Shown here: in pieces, positions 1 to 6,238 of the stretch
Layout: each line of letters starts with the position of its first letter
Numbering within the stretch: position 1 is the stretch's first letter
Assembly (NCBI GenBank): GCA_934667465.1
Contig: CAKUMG010000022.1
Location: 1-18,191 of the forward strand
Direction: 5' to 3'
Source of the DNA: an uncultured Actinoplanes sp.
GTDB taxonomy: Bacteria; Actinomycetota; Actinomycetes; Mycobacteriales; Micromonosporaceae
Length of the DNA: 18,191 nt
Program-made: the position numbers and the translations under genes
The notes under the pieces: model-generated
What the model was told of the DNA's origin: nothing
Seen by the model: the letters and a program-made list of their open reading frames with translations, nothing else
Database searches by the model: none

Positions 1-2
1 CG

Positions 3-467
3 TCACGGCTGGGGGCGGTCCACCTCACCGCGCCAGGCGCCGGTCTCGACGCCTCCGCGGTTCTCGATGTACTCCTTGAAGCGCTTCATGTCGCCCTTGA
101 CCTGGCGGTCGAGGAAGCCGAGCTTGTCGCCGGCCTGCTCGACGACGCCGTCGGGCTCGAAGTCCATCTGGCAGGTGACCCGGGTGGTGTTCTCGTCGAG
201 CCGGTGGAAGGTGACCACGCCGGCCTGCTTGCTGCCCTCGACGCTGGTCCACGCGACCCGCTCGTCGGGGAGCTGCTCGGTGATCTTCGCGTCGAACTCG
301 CGCTTCACACCGTCGATGCTCGTCTTCCAGTGCGTCGTCGTGTCGTCGAGCTGACGGATCTCCGTCACGCCGCTCATGAACTGCGGGAACTCCTCGAACT
401 GAGTCCACTGGTTGTAGGCGGTGCGCACGGGCACGCTGACGTCCACGGACTCGGTCACGGTGCTCAC
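3..467 (-). CDS. SRPBCC (START/cyclase-dehydrase-like) family protein
   Basis: A 154-residue protein that reads as a single SRPBCC/polyketide cyclase-dehydrase-like domain. The N-terminal strand (residues 3-15, TVTESVDVSVPVRTA) is followed by a helix carrying YNQWTQFEEFPQFM (about 18-31), the usual opening of this family. A C-terminal helix lies at about 112-137. Such domains form a hydrophobic cavity that binds small lipophilic ligands; the ligand and any enzymatic activity cannot be told from sequence. No signal peptide or membrane segment is seen, so it is probably cytoplasmic. The start is GTG, preceded by GGAG about nine bases upstream. The stop lies at the very edge of the window, so the gene is complete. 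The YihY-family gene lies 93 bp upstream on the same strand. A second, distinct SRPBCC protein is encoded at 5672-6118. The family call is firm; the role is unknown. Confidence 0.88.
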   Translation of the reverse strand: MSTVTESVDVSVPVRTAYNQWTQFEEFPQFMSGVTEIRQLDDTTTHWKTSIDGVKREFDAKITEQLPDERVAWTSVEGSKQAGVVTFHRLDENTTRVTCQMDFEPDGVVEQAGDKLGFLDRQVKGDMKRFKEYIENRGGVETGAWRGEVDRPQP

Positions 468-560
468 GATGACTCACTCCTCAACAGATGGTGGGTAGTT
501 GCCGGTCCGGCGCGCTACCGCTCTCGTTCCATCACCAAGTGGTGCCCGGGCGGTCGATGG

Positions 561-1514
561 CTAAACACTTGGATCCGGGTTCTCCTTGGGCGGCAGGGCG
601 GGATCGTCGTCGTCCCCGCCGGCCTGCATCCGGCGCCCACGCTGCACCTCGGCGTTGATCTCCACGCCCAGCATCAGCGCGCAGTTCGCCAGATACAGCC
701 AGACCAGGAACGCGATGATGGCGCCGAGGCTGCCGTACGTGCGGTCGTACGAGCCGAAGTTCGCCACGTACAGCCCGAATCCGGCCGACGCGGCGGCCCA
801 CGCCAGCAGCGCGACGGTCCCGCCGAGGGTGAGCCAGCGGAAGCGGGGCCGCCGGACGTTCGGCGCGATCCAGAACAGCATCGACAGCAGCAGCATCAGG
901 ATCAGCACGAGGACGGGCCAGCGGCCGATCGACCACAGCTGCCGCGCGCCCGCCCCGACGTGCACGAGGACGCCCACGGCGTCGACCGGCGGGCCGCGGA
1001 TCACCAGGCCGGTGCCCACGAGCGCCATCAGCACCAGGGCGACGGCGCTCAGCACGATCTGCAGCGGGCGCAGCTTCCAGAACGGGCGGCCCTCCTCGAC
1101 GCCGTACACCCGGTTGGAGGCGCGGGTGAACACGCCCACGTAGCCCGACGCGGACCAGAGCGCGCCGAGCAGACCGACGCTGAGCAGCACCTTCGCGGAG
1201 CTGTCCTGGGCGATCACGGCGTTGATGACCGCGGTGAAGCTCTCGTTGCCGGTCACCGCCCCGGCGCCCAGGTCGTCGAGGAGGTCCAGCACCGACTGGA
1301 CCGCGGTGTTGCCGTCCGTGACCAGATTGACCATGGCCACCACGACGATCATCGACGGGAAGACGGCCAGCACGGCGTGGTAGGTCAGCGCGGCGGCGAG
1401 GTCCATGCAGTCGTCGTCCAGGTACCCCTTGGCGCTGCGCCACAGCACCCCGCGCCAGGTGGACCAGTGCAGCTGCCGGATCTTCCTGGGCCACAGCGCG
1501 GTGGTGGCGGTCAT
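561..1514 (-). CDS. YihY/BrkB family integral membrane protein
   Basis: About 317 residues, the usual length for the YihY/virulence-factor BrkB family (once misannotated as ribonuclease BN). Near the N terminus is the typical DDDCMDLAAALTYHAVLAVFPSMI stretch, with a first membrane span. Several more hydrophobic spans follow. Near the C terminus is the family hallmark GSLGAIIAFLVWLYLANCA followed by GVEINAE. The C-terminal tail is acidic and proline-rich and probably cytoplasmic. The function of the family is not settled; roles in transport or envelope integrity have been proposed. A GTG at 1532 would give six more residues, but I prefer the ATG at 1514 because GGGAG lies just upstream of it (short 4-nt spacer) and nothing comparable precedes the GTG. 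It is divergent from the FAD oxidoreductase at 1597, sharing a gap of about 80 bp. Confidence 0.9.
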   Translation of the reverse strand: MTATTALWPRKIRQLHWSTWRGVLWRSAKGYLDDDCMDLAAALTYHAVLAVFPSMIVVVAMVNLVTDGNTAVQSVLDLLDDLGAGAVTGNESFTAVINAVIAQDSSAKVLLSVGLLGALWSASGYVGVFTRASNRVYGVEEGRPFWKLRPLQIVLSAVALVLMALVGTGLVIRGPPVDAVGVLVHVGAGARQLWSIGRWPVLVLILMLLLSMLFWIAPNVRRPRFRWLTLGGTVALLAWAAASAGFGLYVANFGSYDRTYGSLGAIIAFLVWLYLANCALMLGVEINAEVQRGRRMQAGGDDDDPALPPKENPDPSV

Positions 1515-1584
1515 CGGACTCCCATCCGTCACTTACAGCACATCGATCACTACCCGGGCGGGGTTTGTGCGAAACGGTGACGGG

Positions 1585-1590
1585 TAGGTT
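1585..1590 (+). promoter_or_regulatory. candidate -10 box for a leaderless transcript of the FAD oxidoreductase
   Basis: TAGGTT fits the actinobacterial TANNNT -10 pattern and is followed by six bases and then the GTG start at 1597. There is no ribosome binding site before that GTG. This spacing is what a leaderless mRNA would need. No good -35 box is seen, so this is a weak call. Confidence 0.35.
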
Positions 1591-1596
1591 CGCGGC

Positions 1597-3186
1597 GTGG
1601 AACGAGCGGACGCGATCGTCATCGGTGCGGGGCACAACGGCCTCGTCGCTGCCAACCTGCTGGCCGACGCGGGCTGGCGCGTCGTGGTGCTGGAGGCAGC
1701 GCCGCAGCCGGGCGGCGCGGTCCGCTCCGGCTACGTGACGGCCCCGGGCTATCTGAGCGACCTGTTCAGCTCCTTCTACCCCCTGGGGTACGCGTCGCCG
1801 GTGCTCGACGGCCTGGGGCTCGACGAGTACGGGCTGCGCTGGCGGCACGCCCCCGACGTGCTGACCCACCTGCTGCCCGACGGCCGGGCCGCAACGATCA
1901 ACCGCGACCTCGAGAGCACCATGGCCTCGATGGAGCAGTTCGCGCCCGGCGACGGCGAGCACTGGAAGAACGCGTACGACGACTGGTGCGAGGTCTCCGG
2001 CTCGATCCTGACCTCGATCCTCACCCCGTTCCCGCCGGTCCGCGGCGGCCTCGGGCTGGCCCGCAAGCTGGGCGTCGGCGGCTCGCTGAGGCTGGGCCGC
2101 CGGCTGGTGCTGTCCGTACGGGAACTCGGCTCCGAACTCTTCGACGGCGAAGGTGCCACGCTCGCCATGGCCGGCTGTGCCCTGCACACCGACCTGTCCC
2201 CGGAGGAGGCGGGCGGCGGCGTCTACGGCTGGCTGCTCGCGATGCTCGGTCAGCAGTACGGCTGGCCGGTGCCCGACGGTGGCAGCCACAAGATCGTGGA
2301 CGCCCTGGTGGCCCGGCTCGAGTCCCGCGGTGGCCGGATCGAGTACGACACCCCGGTCACCCGGGTCCTCGTCGCGGGCGGCCGGGCCATGGGCGTGCGC
2401 AGCGCCGACGGCCGCAACTGGCGCGCGAGCCGCGCCGTGCTCGCCGACGTGCCGGCTCCCGCGCTCTACCTCGACCTCGTGGGCTCCCGCTGGCTGCCGC
2501 CGCGCGTCACCGAGGACCTGGCCCACTTCCGCTGGGACGGCGCCACGGTCAAGGTCGACTGGGCCCTCTCCGCCCCGATCCCGTGGACCAACAAGGCGGC
2601 CGCCGGCGCGGGCACGGTCCACCTGGGCGCCGACGTCAACGGGCTCACCCGCTATTCGGCCCACCTGGCCACCGGCGAGGTGCCCCCGGACCCGTTCCTG
2701 CTGCTGGGCCAGATGACCACCAGCGATCCGTCGCGCTCCCCGGCGGGGACCGAGTCCGTGTGGTCGTACACCCATCTCCCGCACCGGGAGCACTGGGAGC
2801 CGGAGATCATCGCCGAGCACGTCGAGCGGATGGAACAGGTCATCGAGAACCACGCGCCGGGCTTCAAGAGCCTGGTCGTGGGTCGCAACGTCTTCAGCCC
2901 CGCCGACCTGCAGCGCGAGAACCCGTCCCTGGTCGGCGGCGCCCTCGGCGGCGGCACGGCGGCGGCGTTCCAGCAGCTCTTCCTGCGGCCCATCCCCGGC
3001 CTGGGCCGCGCCGACACCCCTGTCGACCGCCTCTACCTGGCCAGTTCCTCGGCCCACCCGGGCGGCGGCGTCCACGGCGCCCCGGGGGCCAACGCGGCCC
3101 GCGCCGCGCTGGCCCGGGACGCCGCGCTGACGGGTGGGCTCTACCGCACCGCCATCGGCGCCGCCCACAAGGCGATCTACCGCTGA
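1597..3186 (+). CDS. CrtI/phytoene-desaturase-like FAD-dependent oxidoreductase
   Basis: A 529-residue flavoprotein of the amine oxidase/phytoene desaturase superfamily. The dinucleotide-binding fold is at the N terminus: IVIGAGHNGLVAANLL (residues 7-22, GxGxxG at 10-15), then VVVLEA ending the second strand, and PQPGGAVRSG, the usual FAD contact. The C terminus carries LYLASSSAHPGGGVHGAPGANAARAAL, the flavin-binding signature of CrtI-like proteins. Length fits the family. The start is GTG without a Shine-Dalgarno sequence, and the transcript may be leaderless. No crtB, crtE or other carotenoid gene is nearby, so a carotenoid role is not supported; many actinobacterial members are uncharacterised NAD(P)/FAD oxidoreductases. 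The last 10 bp overlap the 3' end of the convergent small membrane-protein gene. Confidence 0.92.
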   Translation: MERADAIVIGAGHNGLVAANLLADAGWRVVVLEAAPQPGGAVRSGYVTAPGYLSDLFSSFYPLGYASPVLDGLGLDEYGLRWRHAPDVLTHLLPDGRAATINRDLESTMASMEQFAPGDGEHWKNAYDDWCEVSGSILTSILTPFPPVRGGLGLARKLGVGGSLRLGRRLVLSVRELGSELFDGEGATLAMAGCALHTDLSPEEAGGGVYGWLLAMLGQQYGWPVPDGGSHKIVDALVARLESRGGRIEYDTPVTRVLVAGGRAMGVRSADGRNWRASRAVLADVPAPALYLDLVGSRWLPPRVTEDLAHFRWDGATVKVDWALSAPIPWTNKAAAGAGTVHLGADVNGLTRYSAHLATGEVPPDPFLLLGQMTTSDPSRSPAGTESVWSYTHLPHREHWEPEIIAEHVERMEQVIENHAPGFKSLVVGRNVFSPADLQRENPSLVGGALGGGTAAAFQQLFLRPIPGLGRADTPVDRLYLASSSAHPGGGVHGAPGANAARAALARDAALTGGLYRTAIGAAHKAIYR

Positions 3187-3407
3187 ACGTCCTCTCGTCG
3201 CGCCGCCACGGCCAGCCGTAACGCGGGCCACAAGCGCAGCCGCCGCCGGCTGTCCGCGGCGGCCAGGCAGGCGGCGAGCGCGGGCCGTTCGGCGGGCGGC
3301 ACCAGCGTCACCACGATCAGCAGCGGCACGGCGGCCACAGCCAGCTCGATGAGCACCAGCAGCATGAGAACGCCGACCACGAGGCCGACGACGGCAAGAT
3401 CACTCAT
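3177..3407 (-). CDS. small single- or double-span membrane protein
   Basis: A 76-residue protein beginning MSDLAVVGLVVGVLMLLVLIEL and continuing through AVAAVPLLIVVTLV, so residues 4-37 form a long hydrophobic stretch able to span the membrane once or twice. The remaining 38 residues are basic and Arg/Ala-rich (AADSRRRLRLWPALRLAVAARR) and probably cytoplasmic. The ATG at 3407 is chosen because AAGGAGGGTGTC stands immediately before it, one of the best ribosome binding sites in the window. A longer frame to 3524 has no such support. The 3' end overlaps the convergent FAD oxidoreductase by 10 bp. I do not recognise a family. The strong ribosome binding site and hydrophobic pattern make it likely to be real. 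Confidence 0.68.
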   Translation of the reverse strand: MSDLAVVGLVVGVLMLLVLIELAVAAVPLLIVVTLVPPAERPALAACLAAADSRRRLRLWPALRLAVAARREDVQR

Positions 3408-3598
3408 GACACCCTCCTTGCGACCGGATCCGCGACAGGCGTGATGGCCCGGGCTCCGGCGCCATGACGCTCGGTTACATCGTGCAACCGTCCGTATTCG
3501 GGTGTCCACGCATATGCACAACATGCGAAATCTGCAATTGCACTTCTCCGGAGTGATCCCGAAAGATTGGGGAGGAGTCCCGGCCGGGTAAACGAGGA

Positions 3599-3667
3599 TT
3601 GTTCAGGACGGTGGAGGCCGGCGCTGTCGGCTGCGGCTATATACGGGTCAAGGTTGGTCCTGAACAA
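3599..3667. repeat. 69-bp element bounded by 11-bp inverted repeats, copy A
   Basis: The left end TTGTTCAGGAC (3599-3609) and right end GTCCTGAACAA (3657-3667) are perfect reverse complements. A second element of exactly 69 bp, with the same ends but one substitution, is at 16503-16571 in the opposite orientation. The two share 19 identical bases at one end (3598-3616 here) and by hand about 27 of the 47 interior positions. It lies 58 bp before the XRE/DUF5753 start. It could be an operator pair, a foldable leader RNA, or a small dispersed repeat. Confidence 0.7.
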
Positions 3668-3687
3668 CTTTCGATGGTCAGGAACAA
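3656..3687 (+). promoter_or_regulatory. direct repeat GGTC(CT/AG)GAACAA, possible operator
   Basis: GGTCCTGAACAA (3656-3667) and GGTCAGGAACAA (3676-3687) are direct repeats starting 20 bp apart, close to two helical turns, just upstream of the XRE regulator. The first is the right end of the 69-bp element. Spacing and position suit an operator bound on one face of the DNA, perhaps autoregulation by the adjacent HTH protein; this is inference. Confidence 0.4.
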
Positions 3688-3725
3688 ATATTCACGACCG
3701 TCCGAATCCGCCCTCGGAGGTGATC

Positions 3726-4721
3726 GTGGCACTCGAGCTGGAGCAGCTCTCCGTGCAGGAGGCGCTCGCCCACATCCGGCGGCTCCGGGGCATGACCGGC
3801 ACCGAGCTCGGCGCGCTGGTCGGCATGAGCCAGGCCAAGGTGTCCCGCATCGAGACCGGGGCGATAGCGCTGGACCCCGAGGACGTCGAGAAGATCGCCC
3901 GGGCGCTGGGCGCCGACGACGCCGACACGGCCCACCTGGTGAGCCGCGCGGCCGAGGCCGCCCGCACCCGCATGACCGACTGGCGGATGGAACCGGTCGG
4001 CGTCGCGGGGCGGCAGCGGGAGATCGGCCGGCTGGAGGAGGCGTCGGAAGCCGTCCGCGTGTTCCAGCCCCTGCTCGTTCCGGGGCTGCTGCAGACCAGC
4101 GAATATGCCCGGGCCCTGCTGCGGCGACTCGCGACGCTGGACTACCGGCCGTTCTTCACCGCGTCGCCCGGCACGGTCGCCGAGGCGGTGTCCGCCCGGA
4201 TGAGGCGCCAGGAACTGCTGGCCGACCCGGCCAGGACGTTCCGGTTCGTGTTGTCCGAGTCGGCGCTGACCAACCGGGTGTGCCCGCCGGAGTGCATGCC
4301 CGCCCAGATCAACCGGATCCGGGAGATCTCCCAGCAGGAGAACGTGACGGTCCGGCTGATCGGGCACGACCAGGAGTGGGCGGTCCCCCCGCTGCACGGC
4401 TTCGAGCTCTACGGCGCCGAGATCGCCGAGGTCGACCTGCTCAACACCGGGCTGATCACCCGGGGGGACAGCGACCTGACGTTCTACGGACACGCCTTCG
4501 CGGCGCTCGAGGAGCACGCGACAGCGGAGATCGACCCGATCCTCGACCGGCACCTGGAGCGCTACCTGGACCTGGCGCGCCCCGCCCGCAGAGCAGGCCC
4601 GCCGCCGCCCGGGGCGGCGGCTGCACCGGGAGCGGCGGCTGCGCCAGGTGCGGCGGTGGGTTCGCAGAGGTCAGCGGCGCCGCAGCAGCCCGCCGGCAAC
4701 CAGTCCCGCGCCGAGGGCTGA
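3726..4721 (+). CDS. XRE-family HTH regulator with DUF5753 domain
   Basis: A 331-residue DNA-binding protein. The helix-turn-helix spans about residues 13-72, with LRGMTGTELGALVGMSQ then AKVSRIETG (37-45) as the recognition region. A DUF5753 sensor-like domain follows (about 105-280), recognised by FQPLLVPGLLQTSEYARAL, RMRRQELL and the ENVTVRLI/HGFELY region. The tail from about residue 290 is Pro/Ala-rich and includes tandem PGAAAA units. The GTG at 3726 is chosen because GGAGGTGATC directly precedes it; the open frame upstream is non-coding. DUF5753 regulators in actinomycetes are often paired with a small DUF397 gene; none is seen here. The 3' end overlaps the convergent SDR gene by 51 bp. 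Targets are unknown; autoregulation through the upstream GAACAA repeats is plausible. Confidence 0.92.
   Translation: MALELEQLSVQEALAHIRRLRGMTGTELGALVGMSQAKVSRIETGAIALDPEDVEKIARALGADDADTAHLVSRAAEAARTRMTDWRMEPVGVAGRQREIGRLEEASEAVRVFQPLLVPGLLQTSEYARALLRRLATLDYRPFFTASPGTVAEAVSARMRRQELLADPARTFRFVLSESALTNRVCPPECMPAQINRIREISQQENVTVRLIGHDQEWAVPPLHGFELYGAEIAEVDLLNTGLITRGDSDLTFYGHAFAALEEHATAEIDPILDRHLERYLDLARPARRAGPPPPGAAAAPGAAAAPGAAVGSQRSAAPQQPAGNQSRAEG
4608..4658 (+). repeat. 18-bp tandem repeat encoding PGAAAA units
   Basis: About 2.7 imperfect 18-bp copies, each reading Pro-Gly-Ala-Ala-Ala-Ala (the last partial, with Val), sit in the C-terminal tail of the XRE regulator. Synonymous differences between copies (ccc ggg, ccg gga, cca ggt) suggest an older expansion kept in frame. 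The tail is probably a disordered linker. Confidence 0.7.
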
Positions 4722-5675
4722 GACCGCGGCCACCAGGGGCTTGTGCGTGGTGGCCCACAGGGCGAACGACGACGTACGGCTCTGGTCGTCGAAGACGCCG
4801 TGGGTGCCGCGGTCGGTGAGCTCGTCGGCGGGCTTGTCGACGTTGTCCTGCCACGTGGCCGGGTCGATCGGGTCGGCGGTCTGCTGACCCTGGTAACCCT
4901 GGCCGTCGCGGGAGAGGAACCAGTCGAGGAACGAGGGGGCCACGATGTTGCCGAGCCGGGTCTTGAGGGTCGGGCCGCCCACGTTGAGCTCGCGCTTGCC
5001 CTTGTCGGCCGCCCACAGGATGGCCTTGGCGACCACCTCGGGCTGGTAGATCGGAGGCACCGGCTGCGGGTGGTTCGGCAGGCGCGTCCGTACCCAGCTG
5101 AACTGCGGGGTGTTGACCGCGGGCAGCTGGACCATGGACAGCTTGACCTTGTTGCCGTCGTGCAGCAGCTCGGCGCGCAGGGAGTCGTTGAAGCCCTGGA
5201 TGGCGTGCTTCGACGCGCAGTACGGCGCCTGCAGCGGGATGCCGCGGTAGGCGAGCGCCGAGCCGATCTGCACGATCGTGCCGTGGCCGGCGGGGCGCAT
5301 GTGGCGCAGCGCGGCGAGCGTGCCGTTGACCGTGCCGAGATAGTTGACCTCGGTGACGCGCTTGTACTCGGCGGCGCTGATCTCCCAGGCCGGGGCGAAG
5401 ACGGAGACCATGGCGTCGTTGATCCAGACGTCCAGGGCACCCCAGGCCCCGACCACGTCGTCGGCGGTGCGGCTCACCGCCGCGTCGTCGGACACATCGA
5501 TCTGGTACGTACGCACGTCCGCCGCCCCGGCCGCACGCGCCTCACGCTCGGCCCCCTCGAGACCCGCCGCCCCGCGGGCGAGCAGGGCGAGACGGGCGCC
5601 ACGGCGGGCGTACGCGATCGCGACCGCACGGCCGACGCCGGCGCTCGCGCCGGTGATCACCACTACCTGAGTCAT
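4671..5675 (-). CDS. short-chain dehydrogenase/reductase with C-terminal membrane anchor
   Basis: A 334-residue SDR. The Rossmann nucleotide site is VVVITGASAGVG (residues 4-15, TGxxxGxG). The catalytic set N111, S139 (IGSALAYRG), Y152 and K156 (YCASKHAIQGF) is complete, so it should be an active NAD(P)-dependent oxidoreductase. The usual NNAG motif reads NDAM (86-89), a common variation. Classical SDRs are about 250 residues. Here an extra 80-90 residues end in a hydrophobic segment (about 310-330, PLVAAVSALGAGLVAGGLL) followed by RRR, which suggests a membrane-anchored tail. The ATG overlaps the stop of the upstream SRPBCC gene by 4 bp (ATGA), indicating translational coupling. The substrate is unknown. 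The 3' end overlaps the convergent XRE regulator. Confidence 0.92.
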   Translation of the reverse strand: MTQVVVITGASAGVGRAVAIAYARRGARLALLARGAAGLEGAEREARAAGAADVRTYQIDVSDDAAVSRTADDVVGAWGALDVWINDAMVSVFAPAWEISAAEYKRVTEVNYLGTVNGTLAALRHMRPAGHGTIVQIGSALAYRGIPLQAPYCASKHAIQGFNDSLRAELLHDGNKVKLSMVQLPAVNTPQFSWVRTRLPNHPQPVPPIYQPEVVAKAILWAADKGKRELNVGGPTLKTRLGNIVAPSFLDWFLSRDGQGYQGQQTADPIDPATWQDNVDKPADELTDRGTHGVFDDQSRTSSFALWATTHKPLVAAVSALGAGLVAGGLLRRR

Positions 5676-6118
5676 GCAGGGGTCTTTTCCCGCAGGGCGA
5701 TGTCGCTCAAACGGCGCAGCGACTCGATGTTGCGGCGGTGCAGCACCAGGTCGTTCACCTTGTTGCGGATCCAGTGCAGCGGGCCCGCGTGGAAGTCCTC
5801 GTACATGGTGACCTTGGTCTGCCCGCCCGCGGCCGGCTCGAGCTGGAACCGGATGGTCGCCTCGCCGGCGGGCCACAGCCCCGCCCTGATCGTCAGGGAC
5901 TTGCCGGGCTCGACGGCCAGCACCTCCGACTCGTCGTGCAGCGACAGCGGCCAGGGGCCCGCCTTGTGCCGCAGCTTCGCGCCGACCCGGGGCCAGCTCT
6001 CGTCGACGTCGCGGATGTGAACGGTTCCGACCACCCAGTCGCTGTAAGTCCACCCGTCCGCGAGCACGGCGAAGACGCGGTCCGGCGAGGTCGCGACGGT
6101 ACGCTGCACGATAGCCAC
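5672..6118 (-). CDS. SRPBCC family protein coupled to the SDR
   Basis: A 148-residue protein with the SRPBCC pattern: an N-terminal strand MAIVQRTVATSPDRVFAVLAD, WTYSDWVVGT (about 23-32), central strands including PWPLSLHDESEVLAVEPG, a GGQTKVTMYEDF strand (about 97-108), and a long C-terminal helix (about 114-143). Residues LHWIRNKVNDLVLHRRNIESLRRL are typical of the closing helix in this family. The start is GTG without a strong ribosome binding site. The stop overlaps the SDR start by 4 bp, so the two form an operon and perhaps a functional pair in which this protein binds or presents a lipophilic substrate; that is inference. It is only distantly like the SRPBCC protein at 3-467. Confidence 0.88.
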   Translation of the reverse strand: MAIVQRTVATSPDRVFAVLADGWTYSDWVVGTVHIRDVDESWPRVGAKLRHKAGPWPLSLHDESEVLAVEPGKSLTIRAGLWPAGEATIRFQLEPAAGGQTKVTMYEDFHAGPLHWIRNKVNDLVLHRRNIESLRRLSDIALREKTPA

Positions 6119-6138
6119 GAGGCGTCACATACCCCCTC

Positions 6139-6162
6139 GCCCCGATGTTTACGCTTCGGGGC
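6139..6162. promoter_or_regulatory. 7-bp inverted repeat in divergent promoter region
   Basis: GCCCCGA (6139-6145) and TCGGGGC (6156-6162) are perfect reverse complements around a 10-base AT-richer centre. They sit in the 120-bp gap between the divergent SRPBCC-SDR operon and the glycosyltransferase. It may be an operator or simply a hairpin in the leader; no factor can be named. Confidence 0.35.
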
Positions 6163-6238
6163 TAAGGGCAAGACGCTGCCCAGATCGCCCGTCATGACTT
6201 CCGGTCTTCTCCGGGACCGAGCTGTCGGAGGAGGACCC

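Larger units (their letters stand above)
3408..3725. other. 318-bp divergent intergenic region with regulatory repeats
   Basis: No convincing gene is present. The gap separates a minus-strand small membrane-protein gene from the plus-strand XRE regulator. It is locally AT-richer than its surroundings (3485-3550 and 3635-3700). It holds a 10-bp palindrome TGCAATTGCA at 3533-3542, the 69-bp inverted-repeat element at 3599-3667, a further GGTCAGGAACAA at 3676-3687, a TATATA stretch at 3639-3644, and GGAGGTGATC directly before the regulator's start. An open frame on the minus strand (3404-3667) is judged a chance frame. Confidence 0.6.

Noticed and set aside
1597..3186. A carotenoid biosynthesis cluster.
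   Set aside because: Only a CrtI-like oxidoreductase is present; no phytoene synthase, GGPP synthase or cyclase gene is nearby.
532..3231. An 899-codon open frame on the minus strand.
   Set aside because: It is Arg/Gly/Ala-rich with no domain, and is antisense to the FAD oxidoreductase and out of frame with YihY. Typical of shadow frames in high-GC DNA.
3404..3667. An 87-residue minus-strand frame across the intergenic region, whose AGLHRPEQSSF resembles GGLHRPEQFSL in a plus frame near 16550.
   Set aside because: The likeness comes from the shared DNA element, whose ends are palindromic; there is no ribosome binding site or family.
3726..4721. A toxin-antitoxin or phage-repressor system built on the XRE gene.
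   Set aside because: The DUF5753 domain marks a chromosomal actinomycete regulator; no toxin, integrase or phage gene adjoins it.
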